This document shows positions 17,229 to 26,092 of a stretch of DNA of 64,000 nt, piece after piece. Source of the stretch: DATJPR01 sp963843525 (GTDB lineage Bacteria; Bacteroidota; Ignavibacteria; UBA10030; UBA6906); contig CAWJKM010000004.1 of assembly GCA_963843525.1 (NCBI GenBank), positions 186,001 to 250,000 on the forward strand. Direction: 5' to 3'. Positions within the stretch are counted from its first letter, which is position 1; each line of letters starts with the position of its first letter. A program made the position numbers and the translations under genes. The notes beneath the pieces are model-generated. The model ran no database searches. It was given only the letters and a program-made list of their open reading frames with translations, and was not told the origin of the DNA.

Positions 17229-18506
17229 ATGACAACACGCGGTCTCCAATCCTCTTCAGGTGATTCCATAACGCACGATCAAACCGCCCCATCCTCAGGA
17301 AAAAAAGACAAAAACGATCTCTTTCAGAAGTGTTGGTCTTTTACCAGAGCAGATGATATCAAAGCGGCCGGCTATTATCCGTATTTTCGTCCGATTGAAG
17401 AGAACGAAGGTCCGGTGGTGACAATCGAGGGGCACAAAGTTATCATGGCGGGGTCAAACAACTATCTTGGCCTGACAGCCGACCCCCGGGTCAAAGAAGC
17501 CGCAAAAAAGGCTGTGGACAAGTACGGGACCGGCTGTTCCGGTTCACGGTATTTGACCGGGACGCTCGATCTCCATGTTGAACTCGAGGCCCGCCTGGCG
17601 AAATACTATGGGAAAGAAGCATGCCTTCTCTACAGTACCGGTTATCAGACTGCACAGGGTATTATTCCCACTCTTGTGCAAAAAGGGGAATTTGTGGTTT
17701 CCGACCGCGATAACCACGCGTGCATCGTCGCCGGCAATTTGATGGCAAAAGGTTCGTTTGCCGACTTCGTCCGCTACAAACACAACGACATGGAGGATCT
17801 CGGGCGCGTCCTTTCGCGCCTGCCGAAGCATACCGGGAAACTCGTCGTCTCCGACGGTGTTTTCAGTACGTCCGGGACGATCGTGGATCTTCCCAACCTC
17901 GTCAAGGCGGCGCGCGAATTCAACGCTCGAATCCTGATCGACGACGCACACGCCACCGGCGTGATCGGGAAGGGCGGCCGCGGAACCGCCAGCCATTTCG
18001 ATCTCGAAGACGAAGTGGACATGACGATGGGGACTTTCAGCAAAACGTTTGCCAGTCTCGGCGGATTTGTGGTTGGTGAGCGGGATGTCATCAACTATCT
18101 TAAGCATCATGCTCCTGCGTTGATTTTCAGTGCCAGCCCCACGCCCCCTTCTGTCGCTGCGGCTCTTGCCGCTCTGCAAATTCTGGAATCGGAACCCGAA
18201 CGCATCGGCCGCCTCATTGCCAACGCTCAAAAGATGCGTGACGGATTCAGATCCATGGGCTTCCGAATCATCGATGGCCAGACGGGCATCGTTCCGGTGA
18301 TTATCGGAGACGACACACGGACATTCATTTTCTGGCGAAAGCTCTTCGACTCTGGCGTATTTGTCAACGCGTTCATCAGCCCCGGCGTCCCCAACGGCAT
18401 GCAAATGCTCAGAACGAGCTACATGGCGACGCATGAGGAAAAGCATCTTGACCGGATTCTTGAGACCTTCCAGACCATCGGGAAGCAACTCGAAATTATT
18501 GCTTGA
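17229..18506 (+). CDS. spt: Serine palmitoyltransferase (alpha-oxoamine synthase)
   Basis: A 425-residue PLP enzyme of the KBL/BioF/SPT family. It joins serine with an acyl thioester to give 3-ketosphinganine, the first step of sphingolipid synthesis. The long match in style to Bacteroides Spt supports SPT over KBL or BioF: GSNNYLGLTADPRV, YGTGCSGSRYLTGTLDLHVELE, the IDDAHATGVIGKGGRG motif, and the PLP lysine in MGTFSKTFASLGG. It has a 40-residue variable, Lys-rich N-terminal extension. Neighbours (a CerR-like reductase upstream, a GNAT acyltransferase downstream) complete a ceramide route. Confidence 0.88.
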   Translation: MTTRGLQSSSGDSITHDQTAPSSGKKDKNDLFQKCWSFTRADDIKAAGYYPYFRPIEENEGPVVTIEGHKVIMAGSNNYLGLTADPRVKEAAKKAVDKYGTGCSGSRYLTGTLDLHVELEARLAKYYGKEACLLYSTGYQTAQGIIPTLVQKGEFVVSDRDNHACIVAGNLMAKGSFADFVRYKHNDMEDLGRVLSRLPKHTGKLVVSDGVFSTSGTIVDLPNLVKAAREFNARILIDDAHATGVIGKGGRGTASHFDLEDEVDMTMGTFSKTFASLGGFVVGERDVINYLKHHAPALIFSASPTPPSVAAALAALQILESEPERIGRLIANAQKMRDGFRSMGFRIIDGQTGIVPVIIGDDTRTFIFWRKLFDSGVFVNAFISPGVPNGMQMLRTSYMATHEEKHLDRILETFQTIGKQLEIIA

Positions 18507-18662
18507 GATCACCTGTCGTCCGCCGGACACGCAAGCATTGACTGATCCGCCCACTGCCGCTTCACAGGCGGCAACGGCGGTGCAGCACACCCACAGTCGA
18601 TTCCTTCCTTTGCCACATCTCCCGGAGCACCGGGGCCACCATGCACAGGGGCGCCTCTGTTT

Positions 18663-19790
18663 ATGAATTCTTCCATCACAATCCGACCTGTTCATTCGCG
18701 CGCCGATGAACGCGCTTTCATTCGTCTCCAGTATGCGATGTACAAGGATTACCCGTTCTGGGTGCCGCCGTTGCTGATGGACCGGAAGAAACTGATTGAC
18801 CGCAAAAACAACCCGTTTTACCAGCATGCCCGGATGGAGATGTTTCTTGCGGAACGAAACGGGACGCTCGTGGGCAGAATTGCCGGGATCGTCAATGACA
18901 ATCATATCCGCGAGCACAAGGAGAACATCGGCTTTTTCGGTTTTTTCGAGTGTATCAACGACCAGAGCGTGGCGAATGCGCTATTCGATGCCGCAATTGC
19001 GTGGCTGAAGGGGCAAAAAGTGACGGGGGTGCGAGGCCCGGCGAGCCCTTCGGTGAACGATGAATATGGACTTCTCATCGAGGGATTTGACCGGACACCG
19101 ACGATCCTTATGCCGTACAATCCGCCGTACTATGCGACCCTCATTGAAAAGTACGGGTTCGCCAAAGTGAAGGATCTCTATGCGTATGAAGTGAACCGCG
19201 ATGACGTGATGACCGAACGGCTCGTGCGGGTGTCTGAGGCTCTGAAGAAACGCGACGGATTTACCTTCCGCTCGCTGAACATGAAAGAGTTCGAAAAAGA
19301 AGTGGAAGTCATCCACGAACTGTATACCCGTGGATGGGAGCGGAACTGGGGAGAAGTGCCGCTCACCGACGCAGAGTTCAATTATATGGCCAAGGATCTC
19401 AAAGCCATTGTCAATCCCGAACTGGTCGTAATTGCGGAGCTGAATGGGAAACCGATCGGGTTCGGGATGTCGCTGCCCGATCTGAATGAAATCCTTCAGT
19501 TCAATAAAAGTGGAATGCTCCTCCCGGCGCTCGTCCGGATGTTGCTCTTCAAGAAACGGATCAGGAGCATCCGGATCATCATCCTCGGGGTCATGCCGGA
19601 ATATCTGACCACCGGCGTGGGTGCGGTCCTCTTTTACGAGACGGCCGTGCGCGCGGTTGCCAACAGGTATCCCTATGGTGAAGCAAGCTGGGTGCTCGAA
19701 GACAATCTGATGATGAACCGCGGCGCGAAGCTCCTGAATGGGAAGCTTACGAAGCGGTACCGGCTGTACCAAATGGATTTCACCGCGTAG
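18663..19790 (+). CDS. GNAT-family acyltransferase, candidate bacterial ceramide synthase
   Basis: A 375-residue protein of the large GNAT family that opens with FIRLQYAMYKDYPFWVPPLL and has MFLAERNGTLVGRIAGIVN, GFFGFFECIND, MPYNPPYYATLIEKYGF and a C-terminal VLEDNLMMNRGAKLLNGKL. In Caulobacter the ceramide synthase bCerS is a GNAT-type N-acyltransferase working with Spt and CerR. This gene lies 156 bases after spt on the same strand, so N-acylation of the sphingoid base is the likely role. The family is widespread and mostly uncharacterised, so another acyl acceptor is possible. Confidence 0.65.
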   Translation: MNSSITIRPVHSRADERAFIRLQYAMYKDYPFWVPPLLMDRKKLIDRKNNPFYQHARMEMFLAERNGTLVGRIAGIVNDNHIREHKENIGFFGFFECINDQSVANALFDAAIAWLKGQKVTGVRGPASPSVNDEYGLLIEGFDRTPTILMPYNPPYYATLIEKYGFAKVKDLYAYEVNRDDVMTERLVRVSEALKKRDGFTFRSLNMKEFEKEVEVIHELYTRGWERNWGEVPLTDAEFNYMAKDLKAIVNPELVVIAELNGKPIGFGMSLPDLNEILQFNKSGMLLPALVRMLLFKKRIRSIRIIILGVMPEYLTTGVGAVLFYETAVRAVANRYPYGEASWVLEDNLMMNRGAKLLNGKLTKRYRLYQMDFTA

Positions 19791-19831
19791 TCCATTACCC
19801 GAAGTTTTCACCGCTCGCATATGAGGTTGCC

Positions 19832-20752
19832 ATGCCCGTCAAAAAAGTCGACAAAATATGGATGAATGGAACCCTGGTCAATTGGGACGACGCACGAATC
19901 CATGTCCTCTCGCACGTTGTACACTACGGCTCGAGCTGGTTCGAAGGGATCCGCTGCTATAATACTCCCAGAGGGTCGGCGATTTTCCGGCTTGATCGGC
20001 ATCTCCGCCGGCTCTCCGATTCAGCGAAAATCTACCGCACGGATATTCCGTTCAGCCAGGCGCAGCTTGAAACGGCGATCATGGACACGATCAAGGCGAA
20101 CAAGCTCAAAGCATGTTACATCCGGCCGGTGGTCTACCGCGGCTATGGCGATGTCGGCGTCAACCCGCTTCCCTGTCCCGTCGATGTGACGATCGCTGTG
20201 TGGGAATGGGGGACGTATCTTGGACCCGAAGCGCTCGAGAAGGGGATCGACGTGTGCGTGTCGACCTGGAACCGGCCGGCGCCGAATACCCTCCCGACGA
20301 TGGCGAAGGCCGGCGGCAACTATGCACTATCGCAAATCATGAAGATCGACGCGATTCAGGCAGGATTCAAAGAGGCGATTGCACTCGATGTAAACGGCTA
20401 CGTGAGCGAAGGGAGCGGCGAGAATATTTTTGCGGTGAAGGACAACATCATCTACACGCCGCCGCTTTCGAGCGCGTTGCTCCCGGGCATCACCCGGGAT
20501 TCTGTCATCCGGCTCGCCGACGATTGCGGTTACACCGTGAGGGAAATCGCTGTTCCGCGTGAAATGGTGTATGTCGCCGATGAGTTGTTCTTCACCGGCA
20601 CGGCAGCGGAAGTCACACCCATCCGCTCGGTGGATCGTGTCCCCGTGGGGAATGGATCGCCCGGGCCGATTACGATGAAGCTTCAGAGTATGTACTTCGA
20701 CATCGTGAAGAATGGTGTTGACCCGCACAATTGGCTGCAGTTCGTCAAATAG
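19832..20752 (+). CDS. ilvE: Branched-chain amino acid aminotransferase
   Basis: A 306-residue class IV PLP aminotransferase that makes or degrades Leu, Ile and Val with 2-oxoglutarate. Motifs: VHYGSSWFEGIRCY, YIRPVVYRGYGDVGVNP, the PLP lysine in TMAKAGGNYALSQI, EGSGENIFAVKDN and FFTGTAAEVTPIRSVD. It follows the acyltransferase by 41 bases and may be co-transcribed; branched 2-oxo acids could feed branched fatty acids used in sphingolipids, which would fit the neighbourhood (inference). Confidence 0.95.
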   Translation: MPVKKVDKIWMNGTLVNWDDARIHVLSHVVHYGSSWFEGIRCYNTPRGSAIFRLDRHLRRLSDSAKIYRTDIPFSQAQLETAIMDTIKANKLKACYIRPVVYRGYGDVGVNPLPCPVDVTIAVWEWGTYLGPEALEKGIDVCVSTWNRPAPNTLPTMAKAGGNYALSQIMKIDAIQAGFKEAIALDVNGYVSEGSGENIFAVKDNIIYTPPLSSALLPGITRDSVIRLADDCGYTVREIAVPREMVYVADELFFTGTAAEVTPIRSVDRVPVGNGSPGPITMKLQSMYFDIVKNGVDPHNWLQFVK

Positions 20753-20782
20753 AACCTTCCCACTAGCGCCGATGGAGGGAAT

Positions 20783-21382
20783 ATGAAATCCGCAACTCGC
20801 AAGAAGAAGGCCGTATCCGGCCGTTCCGGGAACAAGCGAATCAGGAAAACCATTCCCGGCAAAAAAGCTGTTCCCGTTGCGCCGATTGGTTCGCCGGGAG
20901 ACCGGTCGGCAAATCCGCGCCTGACTATTTCCCATATCCTCGTTCCGATCGACTTCTCCGTCCATTCCCGGAATGCCTTGAAGTATGCAATTCCTCTTGC
21001 CGAGGAGTTCCACGCGCAACTCCACCTGGTCTACGTCGTGGAGCCAACGATCTATCCTGCAGACCTTGGCTTTGGACAGGTTGTCCTACCGGGTGTGGAG
21101 GACGAATTGCGCCAGAAGGCGGCCGAGGAATTGCAGGAATTGATCGCAACCGAAATCGGCGATACGATCGTTGCGACTGCGTGTGTCCGGACCGGCAGCC
21201 CGCATCAGGAGATCCTGGACGAGGCCCTCGTGCGGAACGTCGACCTTATCGTCCTGGCCTCTCACGGGCACAGCGGTGTCGAACAAATTCTCTTCGGGAG
21301 TACCGCAGATCGTATTGTGCACCACGCGGAATGTCCAGTGCTCACGGTGCGTCCGATGGGGGGGAAGGAAGGGAAGAAGTAA
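20783..21382 (+). CDS. Universal stress protein (UspA family) with a basic N-terminal extension
   Basis: A 199-residue protein. About 45 Lys/Arg/Gly-rich residues precede a normal UspA domain starting at ISHILVPIDFSVHSRNALKYA, and the ATP-binding signature GHSGVEQILFGSTADRIVHH closes it. GGAGGG precedes the ATG at 20783, supporting the long form. The basic tail is unusual and could bind nucleic acid or be disordered. It is 30 bases after ilvE. The role is general stress survival by family; no specific target is evident. Confidence 0.88.
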   Translation: MKSATRKKKAVSGRSGNKRIRKTIPGKKAVPVAPIGSPGDRSANPRLTISHILVPIDFSVHSRNALKYAIPLAEEFHAQLHLVYVVEPTIYPADLGFGQVVLPGVEDELRQKAAEELQELIATEIGDTIVATACVRTGSPHQEILDEALVRNVDLIVLASHGHSGVEQILFGSTADRIVHHAECPVLTVRPMGGKEGKK

Positions 21383-21383
21383 A

Positions 21384-21474
21384 AAGTAAGAAGTAAGAAG
21401 TAGGAGGTAAGAAGAAGGCAGTAGGCAGTAAGCAGTAAGCAGTAGGCAGTAAGCAGTAGGCAGAAAACTGTAAG
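21384..21474. repeat. Heptamer tandem repeat array (13 units)
   Basis: From 21384, thirteen 7-base units follow one another: first AAGTAAG-type, then CAGTAAG/CAGTAGG alternating, with decay at the end. The array fills the 100 bases between two convergent genes. Heptamer arrays like this can vary in copy number by slippage. Confidence 0.85.
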
Positions 21475-21483
21475 CGAAAGACT

Positions 21484-22455
21484 TTACTTCTGGCGGTCGA
21501 CGACGAAATCGGCGAAGCCGCTCAGGGCTTCTTTGCTTTCGGAATCGGGAAGTGAGGAGAGGCGCTGTTTTGCGCATTCCGCGTATTCGCGGGCACGGTT
21601 GGCGGCATACGTAAGGCCCCCGTGCGATTCCACGAAGTCCATCACCCGCTTCACATCCAATTTTTTCCCGCCTGCACGGATCATCGCAAGAATCCCGTTG
21701 CCGTCGCTTTTCGCGCTCACCTTCAGGGCATGGACGAGCGGAAGCGTGAGCTTCTTCTCGCTGAGATCCAATCCCGTCGGTTTACCGGTGATTGACCTCC
21801 TGCCCACGTAGTCGAGGAGATCGTCGCGAATTTGAAACGCGAGTCCCACATTTTCCCCGTACTCTCTCATCAGGATATGTGTTTTCTCTTCTCCGGTCGC
21901 GCTCACCGCCCCGATTTCACAGCAGGTGGAAATGAGTGACGCCGTCTTGTCACCGATGATTTTGAGATAGGTCTCTTCATCCATATCCAGCTTCCTGCTC
22001 TTCTGGATCTGGTGGATTTCCCCTTCGCTCATCCGCCGGACCGCGTGGGAGGTGATCTGCAGGAACTGGAAATCCTTGCTTTGCAGCGAGAGGAGTAGAC
22101 CTTTCGAGAGAAGAAAATCCCCCATAAGGACGGCGATCTTATTCTTCCATACTGCATTAATCGATGCCAGGCCCCGGCGCGTGTCGGCGTCATCGACGAC
22201 GTCGTCGTGTATCAGCGTGGCAGTGTGAAGGATTTCGACCAGCGTGGCCCCGCGATAGCTCCGTTCATTCACCCCGCCGCACGCTTCGGCGGTGAGTAGA
22301 ACCAGCAGAGGGCGGACTTTCTTTCCCTTCTGTTTCAGGATGTATTTTGTGACCAGATCGACAAGCCCAATCTGGGATTTGATCGATGCGCGGAAGACTG
22401 CATCGAACGATTCCAGATGATGCTCGATAGGACGGGAAATCTGTTTGAGATCCAA
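21484..22455 (-). CDS. Trans-polyprenyl diphosphate synthase
   Basis: A 323-residue all-alpha prenyltransferase that adds isopentenyl units to make a long-chain polyprenyl diphosphate, most likely the side chain of menaquinone or ubiquinone. Both aspartate-rich motifs are present: LIHDDVVDDADTRRG and FQIRDDLLDYVG; KKVRPLLVLL and KTASLISTCC are also typical. The large residues before the first motif (TLVEILHTATLIHDD) fit medium to long chain products (IspB/HepT type) more than FPP synthase. It is the last gene of the minus-strand series, 144 bases after tatC. Confidence 0.88.
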   Translation of the reverse strand: MDLKQISRPIEHHLESFDAVFRASIKSQIGLVDLVTKYILKQKGKKVRPLLVLLTAEACGGVNERSYRGATLVEILHTATLIHDDVVDDADTRRGLASINAVWKNKIAVLMGDFLLSKGLLLSLQSKDFQFLQITSHAVRRMSEGEIHQIQKSRKLDMDEETYLKIIGDKTASLISTCCEIGAVSATGEEKTHILMREYGENVGLAFQIRDDLLDYVGRRSITGKPTGLDLSEKKLTLPLVHALKVSAKSDGNGILAMIRAGGKKLDVKRVMDFVESHGGLTYAANRAREYAECAKQRLSSLPDSESKEALSGFADFVVDRQK

Positions 22456-22599
22456 GAGAACGACTCGTTGTTGTCGGATGCCGGTGTGAACGGATTAAGA
22501 ATTGTCCACGGGAATAGTGAGGGTGCGGCGTTGTCCTCTTTCCCGGTCCCGGGGGAGTTGCCGCTCCACCCCGTTGAACTGTGTCGCAGGAACTCCGGG

Positions 22600-23427
22600 T
22601 TACGTTGTTTCCTTTTCCTTCTTCTTCCTGCCGCGCCACGCCCACACGCTGACAAGGATGCTGATTTCGTACAGGAACAGGAGCGGGATGGCCAGGAGGA
22701 TCTGGCTCACGGGGTCTGTTCCGGGTGTCAACACCGCCGCGAGGATGAAGATGACCACGATGGAATGACGGCGGTACTTACGCATGAATTCCGGCCGAAG
22801 AATCCCGATTTTCGAGAGGAACCACGAGACCATCGGAAGTTCGAACACCACACCGGCGGCGAGCAGCACGCTGATAATAAAACTCATGTATTCGTTGATG
22901 GCGATGTTGTTCTGGATCGTCGGGGTTCCAAACCCCGCGAAGAACTGCAGCGCCGCCGGAAGCATCACAAAATAGGCAAAGACAATGCCGGCCAGGAAAC
23001 AGAGCGTGGAAAACGCCACGATGGAGCGAACGTATTTTCGTTCGTTCGGCATCAGGCCCGGTGCGATGAACGCCCAGATCTGGTACAGAACGTTCGGCAG
23101 GCTCAGGATCACACCGCCCACGATCGCCACCTCCATATAGACGAAAAGCTGGCCAAAGGGTTGAAGGTTCTGGAGATGAATCGGCTGCTGATGGGCAGAG
23201 AGTGTAGCGTTCAGATGAGTAATCGGAAGCAGCAAGACTGAATCGATCAGAAAGTCGATGAACACCCAGCAAACGATCGTCCCGAGGACGATGCCGATCA
23301 GCATCCGGATGATGCGCCAGCGCAGCTCTTCGAGGTGCTCGAAGAACGACATCTCCTTCTCCCTGGGCTCCTTCCCCTCCTCGTGTTTGTCGTCTTCTAT
23401 GCCCGGATACGTATCGGAATCAGACAT
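22600..23427 (-). CDS. tatC: Sec-independent translocase protein TatC
   Basis: A 275-residue inner-membrane protein with six membrane segments, the core of the twin-arginine export system that binds signal peptides of folded proteins. After a charged 25-residue N-terminus it has MSFFEHLEELRWRI, the classical TatC start, then FIAPGLMPNERKYV and LTPGTDPVSQILLAIPLLFLYE. TatA/B are not in the window. It starts 14 bases after glyA ends and is probably co-transcribed. Confidence 0.95.
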   Translation of the reverse strand: MSDSDTYPGIEDDKHEEGKEPREKEMSFFEHLEELRWRIIRMLIGIVLGTIVCWVFIDFLIDSVLLLPITHLNATLSAHQQPIHLQNLQPFGQLFVYMEVAIVGGVILSLPNVLYQIWAFIAPGLMPNERKYVRSIVAFSTLCFLAGIVFAYFVMLPAALQFFAGFGTPTIQNNIAINEYMSFIISVLLAAGVVFELPMVSWFLSKIGILRPEFMRKYRRHSIVVIFILAAVLTPGTDPVSQILLAIPLLFLYEISILVSVWAWRGRKKKEKETT

Positions 23428-23441
23428 GGTGGAGGTTCATC

Positions 23442-24770
23442 CTAGTGGTACGACACCATTCCCTCAGTGGTACCGGCCGTGACATCGGGATACAGCGGGA
23501 ACCCGAGGCACAACGTTTCGACCTTGCGCGCCACCTCTTGTTCGACTGCCGGATTCCCGACGTTCGATAAGGTCTCACGAATGAGGTCCGCCACCTGCTC
23601 CATTTCGGCCTCTTTCATCCCGCGCGTGGTGAGTGCCGGTGTGCCGATCCTGATCCCGCTCGTAATAAGGGGGCTTTTGTCATCGAACGGCACGGCATTC
23701 TTGTTTACGGTGATGCCTGCCCGGTCGAGACTCTCCTGGGCTTCTTTTCCCGTGAGGTTCTTGCTGCGGAGGTCGACAAGCATCAGGTGGTTGTCGGTCC
23801 CTCCTGAAACCACGCTGAACCCGAACGACAGGAGTTTCGCCGCGAGGGCCTGGGCATTGCGGATCACCTGGCGACCGTAGGTCTCGAAGGAGGGCTCCAA
23901 CGCTTCGCGGAACGCCACGGCTTTGCCGGCGATAACGTGCATGAGGGGTCCGCCCTGGATCCCGGGGATGACCATGGAATCAAGGAGCTCCGACATCTTT
24001 TTGGTCCGCCCGGATTTCGGCGCGACCAATCCGAACGGGTTGTCGAAATCCTTCCCCATGAGGATCAACCCCCCTCGCGGACCACGGAGGGTCTTGTGTG
24101 TCGTGGACGTTACGACATGGCAATGGGGGAGAGGATCATCGAGAAGTCTCTTTGCGATCAACCCCGCAGGGTGCGCAATGTCGGCAAAAAGGAACGCTCC
24201 GACACTGTCAGCGATCTGACGAAACGTCTTGAAGTCAATATTCCGGGAATACGCACTTGCCCCTACCGTGATCATCTTCGGTTTCTCACGCCTGGCAAGG
24301 TCCTCTACCTGGTTGAAATCGATCCGGCCGGAGGAAGGATCAACCCCGTACGGGATGAATTTGTAAAACTGGCCGGAGAAGTTTACCGGCGAACCGTGCG
24401 TCAGGTGACCGCCATGAGCGAGGTTCATCCCCATGAGCGTGTCGCCGGGTTTCACAAATGTGAAATACACGGCCATGTTCGCCTGGGACCCGGAATGCGG
24501 TTGCACATTGGCGTACTCCGCCCCGAAGAGTTGCCTGACACGGTCACGCGCGAGGTTCTCCACGACATCGATCCACTCGCAGCCGCCGTAGTAGCGCTTC
24601 CCGGGATAGCCTTCGGCGTACTTGTTGGTGAGGGGAGTCCCGACCGCTTCGAGAACGGCGGGACTGACGAAATTCTCGGATGCGATGAGTTCGAGCTTGG
24701 TGTTCTGACGGTGGATCTCATTGGTGACGGCGCGGTAGATTTCAGGGTCCGTTTTCTTGAGATGGTTCAT
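23442..24770 (-). CDS. glyA: Serine hydroxymethyltransferase
   Basis: A 442-residue PLP enzyme that interconverts serine and glycine with tetrahydrofolate. Typical motifs: LELIASENFVSPAVLEA, KYAEGYPGKRYYGGCE, the PLP lysine in TSTTHKTLRGPRGG, and SGIRIGTPALTTRGM near the end. Full family length. It sits between the outer-membrane protein gene (32 bases upstream) and tatC (14 bases downstream). Confidence 0.97.
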   Translation of the reverse strand: MNHLKKTDPEIYRAVTNEIHRQNTKLELIASENFVSPAVLEAVGTPLTNKYAEGYPGKRYYGGCEWIDVVENLARDRVRQLFGAEYANVQPHSGSQANMAVYFTFVKPGDTLMGMNLAHGGHLTHGSPVNFSGQFYKFIPYGVDPSSGRIDFNQVEDLARREKPKMITVGASAYSRNIDFKTFRQIADSVGAFLFADIAHPAGLIAKRLLDDPLPHCHVVTSTTHKTLRGPRGGLILMGKDFDNPFGLVAPKSGRTKKMSELLDSMVIPGIQGGPLMHVIAGKAVAFREALEPSFETYGRQVIRNAQALAAKLLSFGFSVVSGGTDNHLMLVDLRSKNLTGKEAQESLDRAGITVNKNAVPFDDKSPLITSGIRIGTPALTTRGMKEAEMEQVADLIRETLSNVGNPAVEQEVARKVETLCLGFPLYPDVTAGTTEGMVSYH

Positions 24771-24802
24771 AGCGTGGTCTCCATGGTGGCTGCGCGATCA
24801 GA

Positions 24803-26092
24803 TCATTCTTCGACGAGGGGAACAAACCATCGCTCGCCCACGCTGACGGACGCCGTGAGGCGGAAAATATGGTCTTTAATAAGTCCGTTTGCAGTTGTTC
24901 CCCTGGCACCGTATTCGGCGGCAAGGTGAATGCGAGCCTCAGAGGACAGCGGAAGCGTAGCACCCGCTGTGACCATCCACTGATCGATGCCGGTGGCGTT
25001 CGGTTTATAATATGTCGATCCGAACATCGCGCCGATCCGAACGGCAACGCGTTCACTCCAGGAGGCAGTGGGTTCTCTCGATGGGAGGGTTTCAATCCCG
25101 AACCCGATCCGCGATGCATTCTGCAGATCCGATGGAGGCGCGCCATCGAACGACGAGTTCCGCCAGAGCTGGGCGCTGAAATCTGTTGCCAGGAGGTACC
25201 GGTTATCCAGGACGTACGCGAGACCGACAGTGTAGGTCACAGGGATGTCGATTTCTCCGGAAACCCCCGCAGTAGTGTCCTTCTCCACCGGGTAGTTGAC
25301 CAGATCTCCGCCGAAGCTGAGGATCGTCGATTTGCTGCTGATCACCCGGCTGCGCGAAGAAATGGAAAAGCCCAATGTCATAGACTTGAGAGAACCAGCG
25401 ATTCCGCCGAAACCACTGAAGATAAATCCGAACGTCCCGCCCGGACCATGGTAACTCGTTGTCCGGTCGAAGAGTCCACCTGAATACGCAGACGACGTCG
25501 GGAGGAACGTCCGGACGTATTCGATGGTGCCGAAATAGTAGTCGAACGACGCCCCCAGCGCGAGCCAGGCCGTCGGTGCGTATGATGCGCCGAGCTTCCC
25601 GACACCGATACCCCCGTTCCCCTGGTGATGGAGAGAGTAAGGAATCGTGTCGTTCGATGCATAGCCTGTGCTGTTCGTATACGTATCGAAGTCCACGTTG
25701 CTGTAGCGCGTGAACCCCGCAACGAGCGCAATCCCTTTCGCGGGATCGATGGGGAACCCGAGGGTTGCGTCACGTAACGTAATGTCGGAAATATATCGCG
25801 ATGCGTTGCCGTCGGTGGAGGAAAAGCCCTGATACGTTGCGCCTGCCTCGAGGCGTGTCCTCATGATTCCCGCCCAGCTTCCCGGCGAATTCATATTCAA
25901 GTAATTGCCTGTTGATATCCCTACCCCCGTATATCCCATGCCGAGGTTTCGGACGTTCAGGCCGGAGGTGAGATCTCCGATGCCGAGAGCGGAATACATC
26001 GAGCCCCCGCCGGTGGCAAACGCTCCGGACGGAATTGCCATGCACACGGTGGAGAGGAAGAGGGTGCAGACGAAGACGCGAGCCTTGTTCAT
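24803..26092 (-). CDS. Outer-membrane beta-barrel protein, hypothetical
   Basis: A 429-residue exported protein with signal peptide (NKARVFVCTLFLSTVC..., ending GAFA) and an early segment SMYSALGIGDLTSGLNVRNLGMGYTG that is usual in PorV/FadL-like outer-membrane proteins of this phylum. Alternating Gly- and aromatic-rich strands run to the end. The ATG at 26092 overlaps the upstream stop by four bases (ATGA) and has GGAGAAG before it. Specific function unknown; transport or assembly of a surface component together with the preceding lipoprotein is plausible. Confidence 0.75.
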   Translation of the reverse strand: MNKARVFVCTLFLSTVCMAIPSGAFATGGGSMYSALGIGDLTSGLNVRNLGMGYTGVGISTGNYLNMNSPGSWAGIMRTRLEAGATYQGFSSTDGNASRYISDITLRDATLGFPIDPAKGIALVAGFTRYSNVDFDTYTNSTGYASNDTIPYSLHHQGNGGIGVGKLGASYAPTAWLALGASFDYYFGTIEYVRTFLPTSSAYSGGLFDRTTSYHGPGGTFGFIFSGFGGIAGSLKSMTLGFSISSRSRVISSKSTILSFGGDLVNYPVEKDTTAGVSGEIDIPVTYTVGLAYVLDNRYLLATDFSAQLWRNSSFDGAPPSDLQNASRIGFGIETLPSREPTASWSERVAVRIGAMFGSTYYKPNATGIDQWMVTAGATLPLSSEARIHLAAEYGARGTTANGLIKDHIFRLTASVSVGERWFVPLVEE

